Shown: in pieces, positions 7,915 to 16,373 of the stretch
How positions within the stretch are numbered: position 1 is the first letter of the stretch
Layout: each line of letters starts with the position of its first letter
Source of the DNA: Micavibrio sp.
Lineage (GTDB): Bacteria; Pseudomonadota; Alphaproteobacteria; Micavibrionales; Micavibrionaceae
Direction of reading: 5' to 3'
Assembly (NCBI GenBank): GCA_002687495.1
Contig: NZAJ01000017.1
Span: forward strand, 1 to 33,035
DNA length: 33,035 nt
Notes under the pieces: generated by a model
Database searches by the model: none
The model's input: only the letters and a program-made list of their open reading frames with translations
Told to the model about the DNA's origin: nothing
Made by a program: the position numbers and the translations under genes

Positions 7915-8628
7915 ATGAGTGAATCTATTGCTGAGAGCCCCCAAATTACTGATCTATCAAAAAACGATATACTGGATTTCTTGAAAAACAACCCTGCTTT
8001 TTTACAAGAAAACCCAGATGTCTTAGAAGCCCTTATTCCGCCTAAAAAGCGCCCTATGCGCGGCAAGCCTGCTGATTTTCAAGCCTATGTCATTGAGCGC
8101 CTACGCGCAGACAAACAAGAAATAAGCCAAACTGCGGAAGAGCTTATCCAGAATGCGCGCGCCAATATGAACAATCAAAGCCGCATCCATGAAGGCGTTC
8201 TACGCCTCCTTGAAGCACAGCGTTTTGATGATTTCATCCATGCTATGACTATGGATTTACCAAGCATCCTTGGCGTAGATATGGCCGTATTCGTAGTCGA
8301 AGCCGATGGCGAGCAAATTCCACATATCCAAACAACAGGCATTCGCGTGCTACCGAGTGGAACCATCGATAAATGGATGGAAGGCAAAGACGTTCTTCTC
8401 CAAGATAATATCAGCGGTATCGAAGCCATCTATGGCGGTGGCGCAACGCTTGTGCGCTCTCAAATTTTACTGCGCATCGGTATCTCTATGGATACGCCGC
8501 CAGCAATCCTTGCATTTGCCAGCCGCGAGCCTGATATGTTCAATGAACACCAAGCAACAGACCAAATCCTCTTCCTGGCCCGCGTCATAGAGAGATGTTT
8601 CCGCACATGGCTGAATATAAGAGCATAG
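7915..8628 (+). CDS. DUF484 family GAF-like protein
   Basis: A 237-residue DUF484 protein. The N-terminal segment DILDFLKNNPAFLQENPDVLEAL (about 18-40) is the family hallmark. A helical linker with a basic patch (PPKKRPMRGKPADFQ) and a coiled helix (55-95) follow, then a GAF-like domain from about 100 to 235 (FDDFIHAMTMDLPSILGVDM, AVFVVEADGE, ILAFASREPDMF). The role of the family is unknown; the gene is regularly placed just before xerC in proteobacteria. Here the coding regions overlap by 34 bases (8595-8628), which implies one transcript and translational coupling. No Shine-Dalgarno precedes the ATG, which fits the leaderless promoter proposed above. Confidence 0.93.
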   Translation: MSESIAESPQITDLSKNDILDFLKNNPAFLQENPDVLEALIPPKKRPMRGKPADFQAYVIERLRADKQEISQTAEELIQNARANMNNQSRIHEGVLRLLEAQRFDDFIHAMTMDLPSILGVDMAVFVVEADGEQIPHIQTTGIRVLPSGTIDKWMEGKDVLLQDNISGIEAIYGGGATLVRSQILLRIGISMDTPPAILAFASREPDMFNEHQATDQILFLARVIERCFRTWLNIRA

Positions 8629-9569
8629 AACTTAGCCTGCTTGCGAGCTGCGCCCCTAATTTAGAGAAAATCCTGCATCAATGGCAAGATTACCTCAAAA
8701 TCGAAAAGCGCGTCTCACCGCATACTTACCGTGCCTATTGCAGCGATGTTAGCCACTTCATCGGCTTCCTGCTTAAGCATCATGGTGGCGAATCCCCTTC
8801 TCTACGCACCCTCGCCGATCTAAAGATTAGCGATTTCCGCAGCTGGATGAGCAAGAAAGCCATGGAAGGCACAGCCAACGCTAGTCGCGCCCGCTCACTC
8901 TCTGGCGTTAAAAATCTCTATCGCTGGCTTGATAGGCACGGCACTTTGCACAACCCTGCAATCAACACGCTCTACACCCCCAAATTGCCGCATAAACTGC
9001 CCAAACCTTTACATGAAAACCAAGCCATGCGCATTTTAGAAAATGCCGACCTGCTCTGCAAAGAAGACTGGATCGGCCAACGTGATCGTGCCCTTTTCAC
9101 ACTCCTTTATGGCTGCGGCCTGCGTATCGACGAAGCCCTCAAGCTCAATATAAGCGACCTCCCCAACCAAGACGATAAATTCCTACGCGTTCTAGGGAAA
9201 GGCTCAAAAGAGCGCATCGTGCCGTTCATCTCCATCGTGCGCGAGAGCATAGAAGCCTATATACAGCTCAATCCTTACCCCATTGATAAAACCCGCCCGC
9301 TTTTTATCGGCGCCAAAGGACAGCGCCTACATCAAGGCGTCGCGCAAAAAGCAATGCGCGCCTTACGCTCAACTTTAAGCTTACCGGAAACAGCAACGCC
9401 CCACGCTCTGCGCCACAGCTTTGCCACGCACCTGCTGCAAAACGGCGCAAATTTAAGGGAAATTCAAGAGCTCCTCGGCCATAGCTCTCTCTCAACAACA
9501 CAGCGCTACACAGAAGTAAATGCCGAAGAACTCATGCGCGTCTATAAATCCGCACACCCCAGAGCTTAA
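8595..9569 (+). CDS. xerC: Tyrosine recombinase XerC
   Basis: Site-specific recombinase that, with XerD, resolves chromosome dimers at dif during division. The 324-residue product has an N-terminal SAM-like core-binding domain (about 22-118) and a catalytic domain with Arg177 (GCGLRIDEAL), Lys202 (LGKGSKERIVP), His270 and Arg273 (HALRHSFATHLL), His296 (LLGHSS) and the nucleophile Tyr305 (TQRYTEV). All catalytic residues are intact. The start is uncertain: 8595 follows a GAGAG very closely, while an ATG at 8607 is four codons downstream. It overlaps DUF484 upstream and, by 4 bp at its stop, the convergent patatin gene. XerC rather than a phage integrase is supported by length, partner gene and high similarity to the Xer motifs. 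Confidence 0.93.
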   Translation: MFPHMAEYKSIELSLLASCAPNLEKILHQWQDYLKIEKRVSPHTYRAYCSDVSHFIGFLLKHHGGESPSLRTLADLKISDFRSWMSKKAMEGTANASRARSLSGVKNLYRWLDRHGTLHNPAINTLYTPKLPHKLPKPLHENQAMRILENADLLCKEDWIGQRDRALFTLLYGCGLRIDEALKLNISDLPNQDDKFLRVLGKGSKERIVPFISIVRESIEAYIQLNPYPIDKTRPLFIGAKGQRLHQGVAQKAMRALRSTLSLPETATPHALRHSFATHLLQNGANLREIQELLGHSSLSTTQRYTEVNAEELMRVYKSAHPRA

Positions 9570-10591
9570 ACCTCAAGTCGGCGATATTGATATTGCGGCT
9601 CTTCAATTGCCAGCCACTCTTTTGCATCCGCTTCGCCCATTGCACTGAGCTGCGTAAGCCAACTGCTATCATTATTCATACGGCTCGTATCATCCCAGCG
9701 AGGATCAACATCAAGGCCGATTGTATGAACTCGGATATGAGGAAAAGCATCCCTTATATGCGCAATATGATGATGCACCTCGGCTGTCACCATTCGTTTT
9801 CCACGCTCAGCCCCTGAGGCACGTTGAAATTCATCTTGATGCTTCGCACGTATTGGCCCTTTTGGCTTTCTTTGAAGCGTAACAACAAGTAACTCCTCAA
9901 CATCCCCCTTCAATACATCATCCGTACAAGGGTTGCGCGCATAAGCACCATCATAGAAAGAACGACCATCAAAACTATGAGCGCCAAATTCCTGCAAAGC
10001 GGTCGATGCCACTACTGTATCAACATTTGATTCCGAAGGGTCAAAAACAATATGGCGATGCGATTTATCTGGCATAACCTCCACAGCATTCGTGAAAAGC
10101 TTCACCGGCCCGTTTCTAATCGCATCCCAATCCTTAATATTAGACTTTAATGTCGATTTAAGCGTCGGAAGAATAGAATGGCTCAAAAACGACCCCGCAA
10201 ATTCTTCCATTGGGTGCAAGTTTGGATATGCGCTTGTTTTATAAAATGAAAAACGCCCCACATCCTTCCAAAACTTATTCATCTGACTGATCGCGAGATC
10301 ATACCCACCAGCATTAAGCCCTGACACACACAGCGCTCCATTCATCGCCCCGGCACTTGTTCCCGCAATAGAGCTCAGCTCAACACGGCCCGATCTAAAC
10401 ATCTCAGACTCAAACAGCGTCGTCAAAACCCCTTTAGTATACGCGCCATACGAGCCCCCGCCCTGCAACGCAATAGCCATTTTTCTTGGCGTCTGCACAG
10501 TTTTTGCATTCGCAACATGTGAATGCGGAATCTCAACAATCCTTTTAAAATTTAAGACATTATTTTTCTTAGGGTCTGCGGGTAAGTTCAT
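9566..10591 (-). CDS. Patatin-like phospholipase
   Basis: A 341-residue patatin-domain protein, predicted lipid acyl hydrolase. Visible are the oxyanion hole GGGSYGAYTKG (about 44-54), the nucleophile Ser79 in GTSAGA, and the catalytic Asp214 in YDGAYARNP, so the Ser-Asp dyad is complete. The first 35 residues are a polar extension with no signal peptide, so it is cytoplasmic, peripheral, or exported by a non-Sec route. The C-terminal half includes HHHIAHIRDAFPHIRVHTIGL, typical of bacterial patatin-like proteins related to those near poly-hydroxybutyrate metabolism. It converges with xerC with a 4-bp overlap. The ATG at 10591 has no clear ribosome site. Substrate unknown. Confidence 0.9.
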   Translation of the reverse strand: MNLPADPKKNNVLNFKRIVEIPHSHVANAKTVQTPRKMAIALQGGGSYGAYTKGVLTTLFESEMFRSGRVELSSIAGTSAGAMNGALCVSGLNAGGYDLAISQMNKFWKDVGRFSFYKTSAYPNLHPMEEFAGSFLSHSILPTLKSTLKSNIKDWDAIRNGPVKLFTNAVEVMPDKSHRHIVFDPSESNVDTVVASTALQEFGAHSFDGRSFYDGAYARNPCTDDVLKGDVEELLVVTLQRKPKGPIRAKHQDEFQRASGAERGKRMVTAEVHHHIAHIRDAFPHIRVHTIGLDVDPRWDDTSRMNNDSSWLTQLSAMGEADAKEWLAIEEPQYQYRRLEV

Positions 10592-10730
10592 GTCAATATT
10601 AATGCATTATCGAAACATCACAGACAAGAAAAAGACATAACGCACCGCACAATAACAGCGCTTAATGAAAAAACTTGCATTACATAATATACACCCATAC
10701 TATGCTTTTTTTCATAAGGGAGGAATAAAA

Positions 10731-10973
10731 ATGAAAATAACAATAGACGTAAGTCCGGAAGAAGTGTTGGAGTTCGCACAAAACAACATGCAGTTAACAC
10801 AAATGTTTATGGATTATGCTGTAAAAAATGCAGATAACCCTGCAGTAATAAACCTTACAAAAACATTTGCACAAGCTTACGCTATAACATATTTTGAAAT
10901 GACACAAAAAATGAGCTTAGAAGCTATCAAAAAGCACCCTTTCTACTCATTAATGGAGACCTTCATACCTTAG
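10731..10973 (+). CDS. hypothetical small protein, 80 residues
   Basis: The ATG at 10731 is preceded by a strong ribosome site (AGGGAGGA, ending about five bases before it); a longer frame from 10665 would place this site inside the gene. The product, beginning MKITIDVSPEEVLEFAQNNM, is a soluble amphipathic helical protein rich in Met, Phe and Ala (QLTQMFMDYAVKNADNPAVI). I do not recognise it. It is divergent from the patatin gene and convergent with lpdA, and element C separates it from lpdA. The good ribosome site makes it a likely real, well-translated gene. Confidence 0.7.
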   Translation: MKITIDVSPEEVLEFAQNNMQLTQMFMDYAVKNADNPAVINLTKTFAQAYAITYFEMTQKMSLEAIKKHPFYSLMETFIP

Positions 10974-11044
10974 ACAAAATAAATACTTAACGATCGCAAA
11001 TAAATAAGGCGAAAAAGATAAAGCCTATCCCGTGAAGGTTAATC

Positions 11045-11129
11045 AAAAAGAATTGCGATGTGACGAGGAACCAGCGACAGCAGGTAGTCAAACTACCTGC
11101 CGAGCGCAGTGACACTGTCTACAACGCAA
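11045..11129 (-). terminator. Palindromic element C; likely lpdA terminator
   Basis: Outer arms TTGCGATGT (11053-11061) and ACAACGCAA (11121-11129) pair 8/9. Inside is a perfect 9-bp hairpin GCAGGTAGT (11080-11088) with ACTACCTGC (11092-11100). On the minus strand the structure is followed by TTCTTTTT, so it can terminate lpdA, whose stop is ten bases away. The 5' side carries GTGACGAGGAACCA (11060-11073), which resembles the box of elements A and D. Confidence 0.65.
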
Positions 11130-11139
11130 TTATTGAAGA

Positions 11140-12528
11140 TTAAATGTGGATTGGACGCTTATGAACAGCCAAACCTGCTTCCTTCACAACCTCTGTCAAA
11201 GTTGGGTGAGCGTGGCATGTACGAGCAATATCTTCCGCTGTGCCTTCAAATTCCATTACAGACACAACTTCTTGCACTAAATCACCAACATTTGGCCCAA
11301 TCATATGCGCACCTAAAACGCGATCAGTCTTCGCACAAGCCAAGATTTTCACAAAACCATCAGTACAGCCCATTGCGCGTGCTCGGCCATTCGCCATGAA
11401 TGGAAACTTACCAGCATTATAAGCAACACCAGCCTCTTTAAGCTGCTCTTCTGTCTGACCAACAGAAGCAACCTCTGGCCATGTATATACAACGCCCGGA
11501 ATGCAGTTATAATCGATGTGACCAGACTGACCAGCCAGCATCTCAGCCAAAACAACGCCTTCATCTTCCGCTTTATGCGCGAGCATAGGGCCTTTAATCA
11601 CATCACCAATTGCGTAGATACCCTCAACAGAGCTTTCAAAGAACTCATCAACCTCAACGCGGCCGCGCTCATCAAGCTTCACGCCGACCTCTTCCAAGCC
11701 AAGCCCTTCAGTATAAGGCTTACGGCCAACAGCCATAAGAACAACATCCGCGCGCACCTCTTCCGCTTCGCCGCCAGCAGCAGGCTCAACCATCAACTTA
11801 ACGCCAGTAATCCCCGGCTTAGCCGATGTAACCTTAGATGAAAGCTTGAACTTAATACCTTGCTTAGAGAAAAGCTTATTCGCTTCTTTACGAACCTCGC
11901 CATCCATACCAGGCAAGATTTGATCCATAAACTCAACAACTGTCACTTCTGCGCCCAAACGACGATAGACAGTACCAAGCTCAAGGCCAATCACGCCGCC
12001 GCCAATCACAACCATGCTACGCGGCACTTCTGGCAACTCCAACGCACCAGTAGAAGACACAATCTTTTTCTCGTCAATTTCAATGCCCGGTAATGAAACA
12101 ACATCCGAACCAGTCGCGATAATAATATTGTCAGCCTCATAAACTGTGCCATCAACATCAACTTTACCAGCGGCTAAAATCTTACCAGTTCCTTCAAGGC
12201 GCGTAACTTTGTTCTTTTTGAAAAGAAACTCGATACCTTTTGTATTGGCTTCAACAACACCATCCTTGAACGCCATCATTTTCTTCAAATTCAAACGCAC
12301 TTTGGCATCAATACCGATCTCTGCAAAATGGTGCTCCGCCTCTTCAAATTTCTCAGAAGACGACAGCAAAGCCTTTGAAGGAATACAGCCCACATTCAAA
12401 CATGTACCACCTAATGTCTTACGCTTTTCAACACAGGCCGTCTTAAGGCCAAGCTGCGCACAACGCACCGCTGCTACATATCCACCAGGGCCCGCACCAA
12501 TAATAATTACATCGAATTTTTCAGACAT
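11140..12528 (-). CDS. lpdA: Dihydrolipoyl dehydrogenase (E3 of 2-oxoglutarate dehydrogenase)
   Basis: FAD-dependent E3 that reoxidises dihydrolipoyl groups on SucB with NAD+. The 462-residue product shows the FAD fold GAGPGGYVAA (about 11-20), the redox disulfide Cys43-Cys48 in GGTCLNVGCIP, an NAD fold VVIGGGVIGLELG, the second FAD motif YAIGDV, and the C-terminal His441-Glu446 dyad in HAHPTLTE. I chose the ATG at 12528 (MSEKFDVIII), which has GGATGA upstream; a start five codons earlier has GTGG too close. It is the last gene of the TCA series but is separated from sucB by two plus-strand genes, so it is transcribed on its own. Element C lies just downstream. Confidence 0.96.
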   Translation of the reverse strand: MSEKFDVIIIGAGPGGYVAAVRCAQLGLKTACVEKRKTLGGTCLNVGCIPSKALLSSSEKFEEAEHHFAEIGIDAKVRLNLKKMMAFKDGVVEANTKGIEFLFKKNKVTRLEGTGKILAAGKVDVDGTVYEADNIIIATGSDVVSLPGIEIDEKKIVSSTGALELPEVPRSMVVIGGGVIGLELGTVYRRLGAEVTVVEFMDQILPGMDGEVRKEANKLFSKQGIKFKLSSKVTSAKPGITGVKLMVEPAAGGEAEEVRADVVLMAVGRKPYTEGLGLEEVGVKLDERGRVEVDEFFESSVEGIYAIGDVIKGPMLAHKAEDEGVVLAEMLAGQSGHIDYNCIPGVVYTWPEVASVGQTEEQLKEAGVAYNAGKFPFMANGRARAMGCTDGFVKILACAKTDRVLGAHMIGPNVGDLVQEVVSVMEFEGTAEDIARTCHAHPTLTEVVKEAGLAVHKRPIHI

Positions 12529-12632
12529 TAGAATTTCATCCACATATTTAGTTTTATAAGAATTAAACGCTATTACACATAGAACAAACCGCTTTAAAAC
12601 ACCACCCCCAAAATTATTACCATAACAAAAAC

Positions 12633-12662
12633 TTGCAATATATATTTAAAGCCTGATATAAG
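12633..12662 (+). promoter_or_regulatory. Candidate promoter for the 379-residue orphan gene
   Basis: TTGCAA (12633-12638), an 18-base spacer and TATAAG (12657-12662, 5/6). The start would be near 12669, leaving an AT-rich leader of about 68 bases before the ribosome site GGAGA and the ATG at 12737. Confidence 0.45.
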
Positions 12663-12736
12663 GGCATAACGGTTTAGATTTAATAATAATAAAAAAATAC
12701 ATTTTGAAATAACAGGACACTTAAACGGAGAAATTT

Positions 12737-13876
12737 ATGAGTCACACTGTATTTACTGAGATTGAGCTTAATACGCTCATCCACACATCGAACATACTCA
12801 AAGTCAAGGAATATGAAAACTACGAAATTCCGAGTATAATCTTGCCTAATGGTGAGAAAGCCCCATGGGAACCAGAGGAAAGTATCGCCTTCATAAACCC
12901 ACACGCCTTACACGGTGTCAAAAACGCCTTCGCCGAAATGGAAGACATCCATATCATTCCAGGCTTTCGTGATTTTTGCTACCTAACAATGGCCTATCCA
13001 GGTTTAGAAGGATTTATCAAACGTGAGAGAATGAACTTTTCTCTAGATGAAACAAAGAAATGGCTAAACAAGAATGGCTCGCCGCAAGCGACACGAAAAT
13101 TCACAGATCTAGCCGTATGTTTCAAAACGTCTGGCAAGGACTCCTCCACACGCCAAGAATGGGAAGTTCACGTAAAAGACTTTAAAACAGCGACAGCCAT
13201 TCAAGCCTTTAAAGAAACTTATCCGAATATTCCTGACGAACTCATTACCCACTTGCAAAATAACCAATTCACACCGGCAAATATGCTCGTGAAACGTGCC
13301 GGCTTTAATGCTGCACATACCGTTAAAGATGGTATCCACACACATGTGGTTCATCACGCTAATTCTGCTGATATAGGAAGAATTCTAACAGGAAATCTAT
13401 CCGCAACAAACAAAACTGGCACAAATGTATTAGGCTATCATACTGAATTTGAAGGTGAAGTTTCAGGAGTATCTTCGACAGCCACAGGCATGACGGAAGA
13501 AGATTTGCGTGCAATAATCGAAAGCTCTCTAAGTAATGTGTGGAATAGGATGGCGAATTTTAATCTTGAGCACCAAAAACAAACAAGCATGAATAAAACA
13601 GAGACAATTCTACATGCGGCCAGAACTCAAATGAGCCCAGAAGAAATGATGTTAAAATCCGTGAAAGCAAAGGTTTACCAAGACGGAAAACGATTAGGCG
13701 CCCAGCAATCTTACACACAGGAATTTAATGACATTTGTAATGATATGCCTGATACAAGCTTTATACACGCTTACGCATCTGGCCATTCAACATCCCTCTC
13801 CCGCGTAGAGCCGTTCAGGCCAATCGAACAGCCTGCACAGATAATTCCATACCCACAACAACACGCAGCTTTGTAA
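12737..13876 (+). CDS. hypothetical protein, 379 residues
   Basis: I do not recognise the family. A GGAGA ribosome site precedes the ATG and a plausible promoter lies upstream, so it looks like a functional gene. The protein is soluble with no signal peptide or membrane segment. Notable parts: an N-terminal segment with EIPSIILPNGEKAPWEPEE, a His-rich stretch GIHTHVVHHANSADIGRIL (about residues 198-216), a helical region (about 250-330), and a proline/glutamine-rich tail PFRPIEQPAQIIPYPQQHAA. The tail resembles in style the ends of the other orphan proteins in the TCA gaps. It lies on the strand opposite to sucB and lpdA, between them, with the deaminase gene 45 bases downstream. Confidence 0.75.
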   Translation: MSHTVFTEIELNTLIHTSNILKVKEYENYEIPSIILPNGEKAPWEPEESIAFINPHALHGVKNAFAEMEDIHIIPGFRDFCYLTMAYPGLEGFIKRERMNFSLDETKKWLNKNGSPQATRKFTDLAVCFKTSGKDSSTRQEWEVHVKDFKTATAIQAFKETYPNIPDELITHLQNNQFTPANMLVKRAGFNAAHTVKDGIHTHVVHHANSADIGRILTGNLSATNKTGTNVLGYHTEFEGEVSGVSSTATGMTEEDLRAIIESSLSNVWNRMANFNLEHQKQTSMNKTETILHAARTQMSPEEMMLKSVKAKVYQDGKRLGAQQSYTQEFNDICNDMPDTSFIHAYASGHSTSLSRVEPFRPIEQPAQIIPYPQQHAAL

Positions 13877-13921
13877 CATCCCTACTAGCCAAGACGCATC
13901 GATTATTCTAGCTTTAAAGCT

Positions 13922-14869
13922 ATGAGAATCGATGCCCTTATCGCCTATATGCAAATGGCCGTTGATGCAGTCGCATCCAGCCCTCACCCAACAAATAAAA
14001 TCGCAGCCACAATCGCAGGCGGCAGCGAAAAAAGCGCGCCCTTCGCCATCACCCAAACCAATCACTGGCCGCAAGCCATAGCCAACACAATCGGTACAGG
14101 CCCTGAAATCGGCAATTCAAGCGGCACCCTTCATGCGGAAACAGCTTGTATCTTCGAAGCCCTTCGCCTACAGCGCCCAACCCAAAACGCTGCCATCTTC
14201 ATCACAGACCCGCCTTGCCCTAACTGCATGAAAAACCTCGCAGAAAGCGGCATCACAAAACTTTACATCGACCATAAAGGCTTTGATAAAGATTGGAGCA
14301 AACGCCGCGGCGAAAGCTTTGAGCAAATGTCACTGCGTATCGCTGCAAAAGCTGGCATCGACGTGCATGTCCTCTACCGCAAAGAATCCCGCTTTGAAAT
14401 CATCTCTAAACGCACCGCCGATTATAAACCCAACAATGAAAACCCGCCCCTTATTCACAGCGAACTAGAAAACTTCGAAAGCGCACTGAAGCGCGCCAAA
14501 AGCGCACATAACGGCGAAATATTCGCCCTAGCACTTGCACAGGATAGTGAAGAAAACCCGCTCACCCTTTCTGTCGGGATCCATCCGACAATCGGCTACA
14601 GCTATGAAAGCCTAGATGATCAGCAAAATAAATACAGCTTCCTGCTTCAACCACTAAACCGCCTGCTCATGATCGCAGCCCGCAATGGCTATAAACTCGA
14701 GCCCAACAGCATTTATAGCTCATCTTGCCCAACAGCCCGCGAGCTCGTCAATTTTGTGGGCGCCGGCTTTGAAATTCTGCATATCGAGCATGAAAAAACG
14801 GCTCGCGATCAATTCGGACCGCTCGCTTTAGCACAGCTTACAAAAGCCGGCATTCTTCAAAGCCTATAA
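13922..14869 (+). CDS. Cytidine/deoxycytidylate deaminase-like zinc enzyme, two-domain
   Basis: A 315-residue protein with a zinc-dependent CDA-fold deaminase domain in residues 1-160: His71 and the proton-shuttling Glu73 in GTLHAETA, and the zinc cysteines Cys99 and Cys102 in PPCPNCMKNL. The spacing fits the CMP/dCMP deaminase superfamily (HxE plus PCxxC). Residues 175-315 form a second part ending CPTARELVNFVGAGFEILHI and LAQLTKAGIL; it looks like a degenerate, non-catalytic second CDA domain, since it has no HxE or PCxxC. Substrate is unknown: a free nucleotide, nucleoside or modified base are all possible. No clear ribosome site precedes the ATG, although an AGCTTTAAAGCT palindrome abuts it. 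It may be co-transcribed with the 379-residue gene upstream. Confidence 0.85.
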   Translation: MRIDALIAYMQMAVDAVASSPHPTNKIAATIAGGSEKSAPFAITQTNHWPQAIANTIGTGPEIGNSSGTLHAETACIFEALRLQRPTQNAAIFITDPPCPNCMKNLAESGITKLYIDHKGFDKDWSKRRGESFEQMSLRIAAKAGIDVHVLYRKESRFEIISKRTADYKPNNENPPLIHSELENFESALKRAKSAHNGEIFALALAQDSEENPLTLSVGIHPTIGYSYESLDDQQNKYSFLLQPLNRLLMIAARNGYKLEPNSIYSSSCPTARELVNFVGAGFEILHIEHEKTARDQFGPLALAQLTKAGILQSL

Positions 14870-14894
14870 AAAAGCCCCTTAATAATAAGGAGCT
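14866..14894 (-). terminator. Rho-independent terminator downstream of sucB
   Basis: On the minus strand AGCTCCTTA pairs with TAAGGGGCT (one U-G pair) around a 4-base loop and is followed by TTTTTT. It lies 53 bases beyond the sucB stop and immediately after the convergent deaminase stop. Confidence 0.85.
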
Positions 14895-14946
14895 GATTTT
14901 AAAAATTATAATCACTAAAACTCGCCCAAAGGCAGCCTTGTATTTA

Positions 14947-16206
14947 TTAAACGTCAAGAACGAGGCGTGCTGGATCTTCTAACGCTTCCTTAATACGCAC
15001 CAAAGTCGAAACCGCTTCACGGCCATCAACAATACGATGGTCATATGAAAGTGCGAGATACATAATCGGACGCGCTTGGATAGAACCATCTTTCATCACA
15101 ACCGGACGCTGAACGATGTTGTGCATACCCAAAATACCAGATTGTGGGCGGTTCAAAATCGGTGTTGAAAGCATAGAACCGAAAGTACCACCATTTGTGA
15201 TCGTAAATGTACCACCAGTCATCTCATCCATGCCTAGCTTACCTTCACGTGCGCGTGTACCAAGATCGATAATCTTCTTCTCGATATCAGCCAAGCCCAT
15301 CTGGTCTGCATCACGGATTACAGGAACAACAAGACCTTGTGGAGTAGAAACAGCCACGCTAACGTCATAGTAGTTTTTGTAAATAATGTCATCGCCATCA
15401 ATTTCTGCATTCACAGCAGGAAATTCTTTAAGAGCATTCACAGCAGCCTTAACGAAGAAAGACATGAAACCAAGCTTAACGCCGTGCTTTTTCACGAACT
15501 TATCTTGATATTCTTTACGAAGATCCATGACATGCCCCATATCAACTTCGTTAAAAGTTGTAAGCATAGCCGCTGTATCTTGCGCTTCTTTCAAACGAGA
15601 TGCGATCACGCGGCGAAGTTTTGTCATTTTCACGCGCTCTTCACGAGGACCAGTTTCACGCGGAGCAGATGGCGCAGGTGCAGCCTTCTTCGCTGCTGGT
15701 GCCGCTGCAGAAGGTGCCGCCGCTGGTGCAGAACCTTTATTCGCATCGATAAAGGCTTGAACATCTTCTTTGCTCATACGATCACCAGTTACTGGCACGT
15801 TAGAAGCATCTAAATTATTATCGGCCAGCATCTTACGCACTGCTGGAGATGTCTTCACATCCTCATTTGGCTCAGCCGCGGCCGCTGGTGCAGCTGCAGG
15901 CGCTTCAGGTGCTTTTTCTTCAGCAGCCGGCGCTTCTTCTTTAGCAGACGCAGGCGCTGCAGTTGCTTCGCCACCTTCTGAAAGCTCACCAAGAATAGCA
16001 TCAACTTCAACTGTCTCGCCTTCCCCAACAATAATCTTAGCAATCACGCCATCTGCCGGCGCATTTACTTCTAAAGTCACTTTATCTGTTTCAAGCTCAA
16101 CGATAGGCTCATCCATTTTAACAGCTTCGCCTTCTTTTTTAAGCCATTGCGCAACTGTCGCTTCAGATACAGACTCACCAAGGGTAGGAACAACAATATC
16201 AGTCAT
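14947..16206 (-). CDS. sucB: 2-oxoglutarate dehydrogenase E2, dihydrolipoyl succinyltransferase
   Basis: The core of the 2-oxoglutarate dehydrogenase complex; it moves the succinyl group from SucA to CoA. The 419-residue protein has one lipoyl domain (1-77, lipoyl Lys42 in ETDKVTLEV), an Ala/Pro/Glu linker, a peripheral-subunit-binding domain (119-153, [12 protein letters not shown]), a second Ala/Pro linker, and the catalytic acyltransferase domain (about 190-419) with His390 and Asp394 in [10 protein letters not shown] single lipoyl domain and the catalytic end mark it as succinyl rather than acetyl type; the symbol odhB is also used. It stands alone between thiL and the deaminase gene, with its own terminator, instead of following sucA directly. 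Confidence 0.96.
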   Translation of the reverse strand: MTDIVVPTLGESVSEATVAQWLKKEGEAVKMDEPIVELETDKVTLEVNAPADGVIAKIIVGEGETVEVDAILGELSEGGEATAAPASAKEEAPAAEEKAPEAPAAAPAAAAEPNEDVKTSPAVRKMLADNNLDASNVPVTGDRMSKEDVQAFIDANKGSAPAAAPSAAAPAAKKAAPAPSAPRETGPREERVKMTKLRRVIASRLKEAQDTAAMLTTFNEVDMGHVMDLRKEYQDKFVKKHGVKLGFMSFFVKAAVNALKEFPAVNAEIDGDDIIYKNYYDVSVAVSTPQGLVVPVIRDADQMGLADIEKKIIDLGTRAREGKLGMDEMTGGTFTITNGGTFGSMLSTPILNRPQSGILGMHNIVQRPVVMKDGSIQARPIMYLALSYDHRIVDGREAVSTLVRIKEALEDPARLVLDV

Positions 16207-16373
16207 AATTATGCTCTTTAAATCTCTTTTCTTTGGTTTAAATTTCAGCCTTCGCTTTAATAAGGGCTATAAAAAATATACAAATAGCCTCTTCAATTCA
16301 TAAAGCAAATTGACTGTATCAGTTTCTACGCCTGCAAACCAGTAAAGGCAAGACTTGATTCAACAAAAATACA

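Noticed and set aside
8595-9569. Integrase marking an integrated element
   Set aside because: The gene pairs with DUF484 in the usual chromosomal arrangement and has XerC length and motifs; no tRNA attachment site or flanking phage genes are present.
10665-10730. Upstream start for the 80-residue gene
   Set aside because: The strong ribosome site AGGGAGGA lies at about 10718-10725, directly before the ATG at 10731, so translation most likely begins there.
12146-12559. Long plus-strand open frame opposite lpdA
   Set aside because: Its translation is Ser/Thr-rich and unlike any family, and it is the complement of a clear lpdA reading frame; a shadow of the real gene.
15770-16303. Long plus-strand open frame opposite sucB
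   Set aside because: Composed of Ala/Ser repeats that mirror the Ala-rich linkers of SucB on the other strand.
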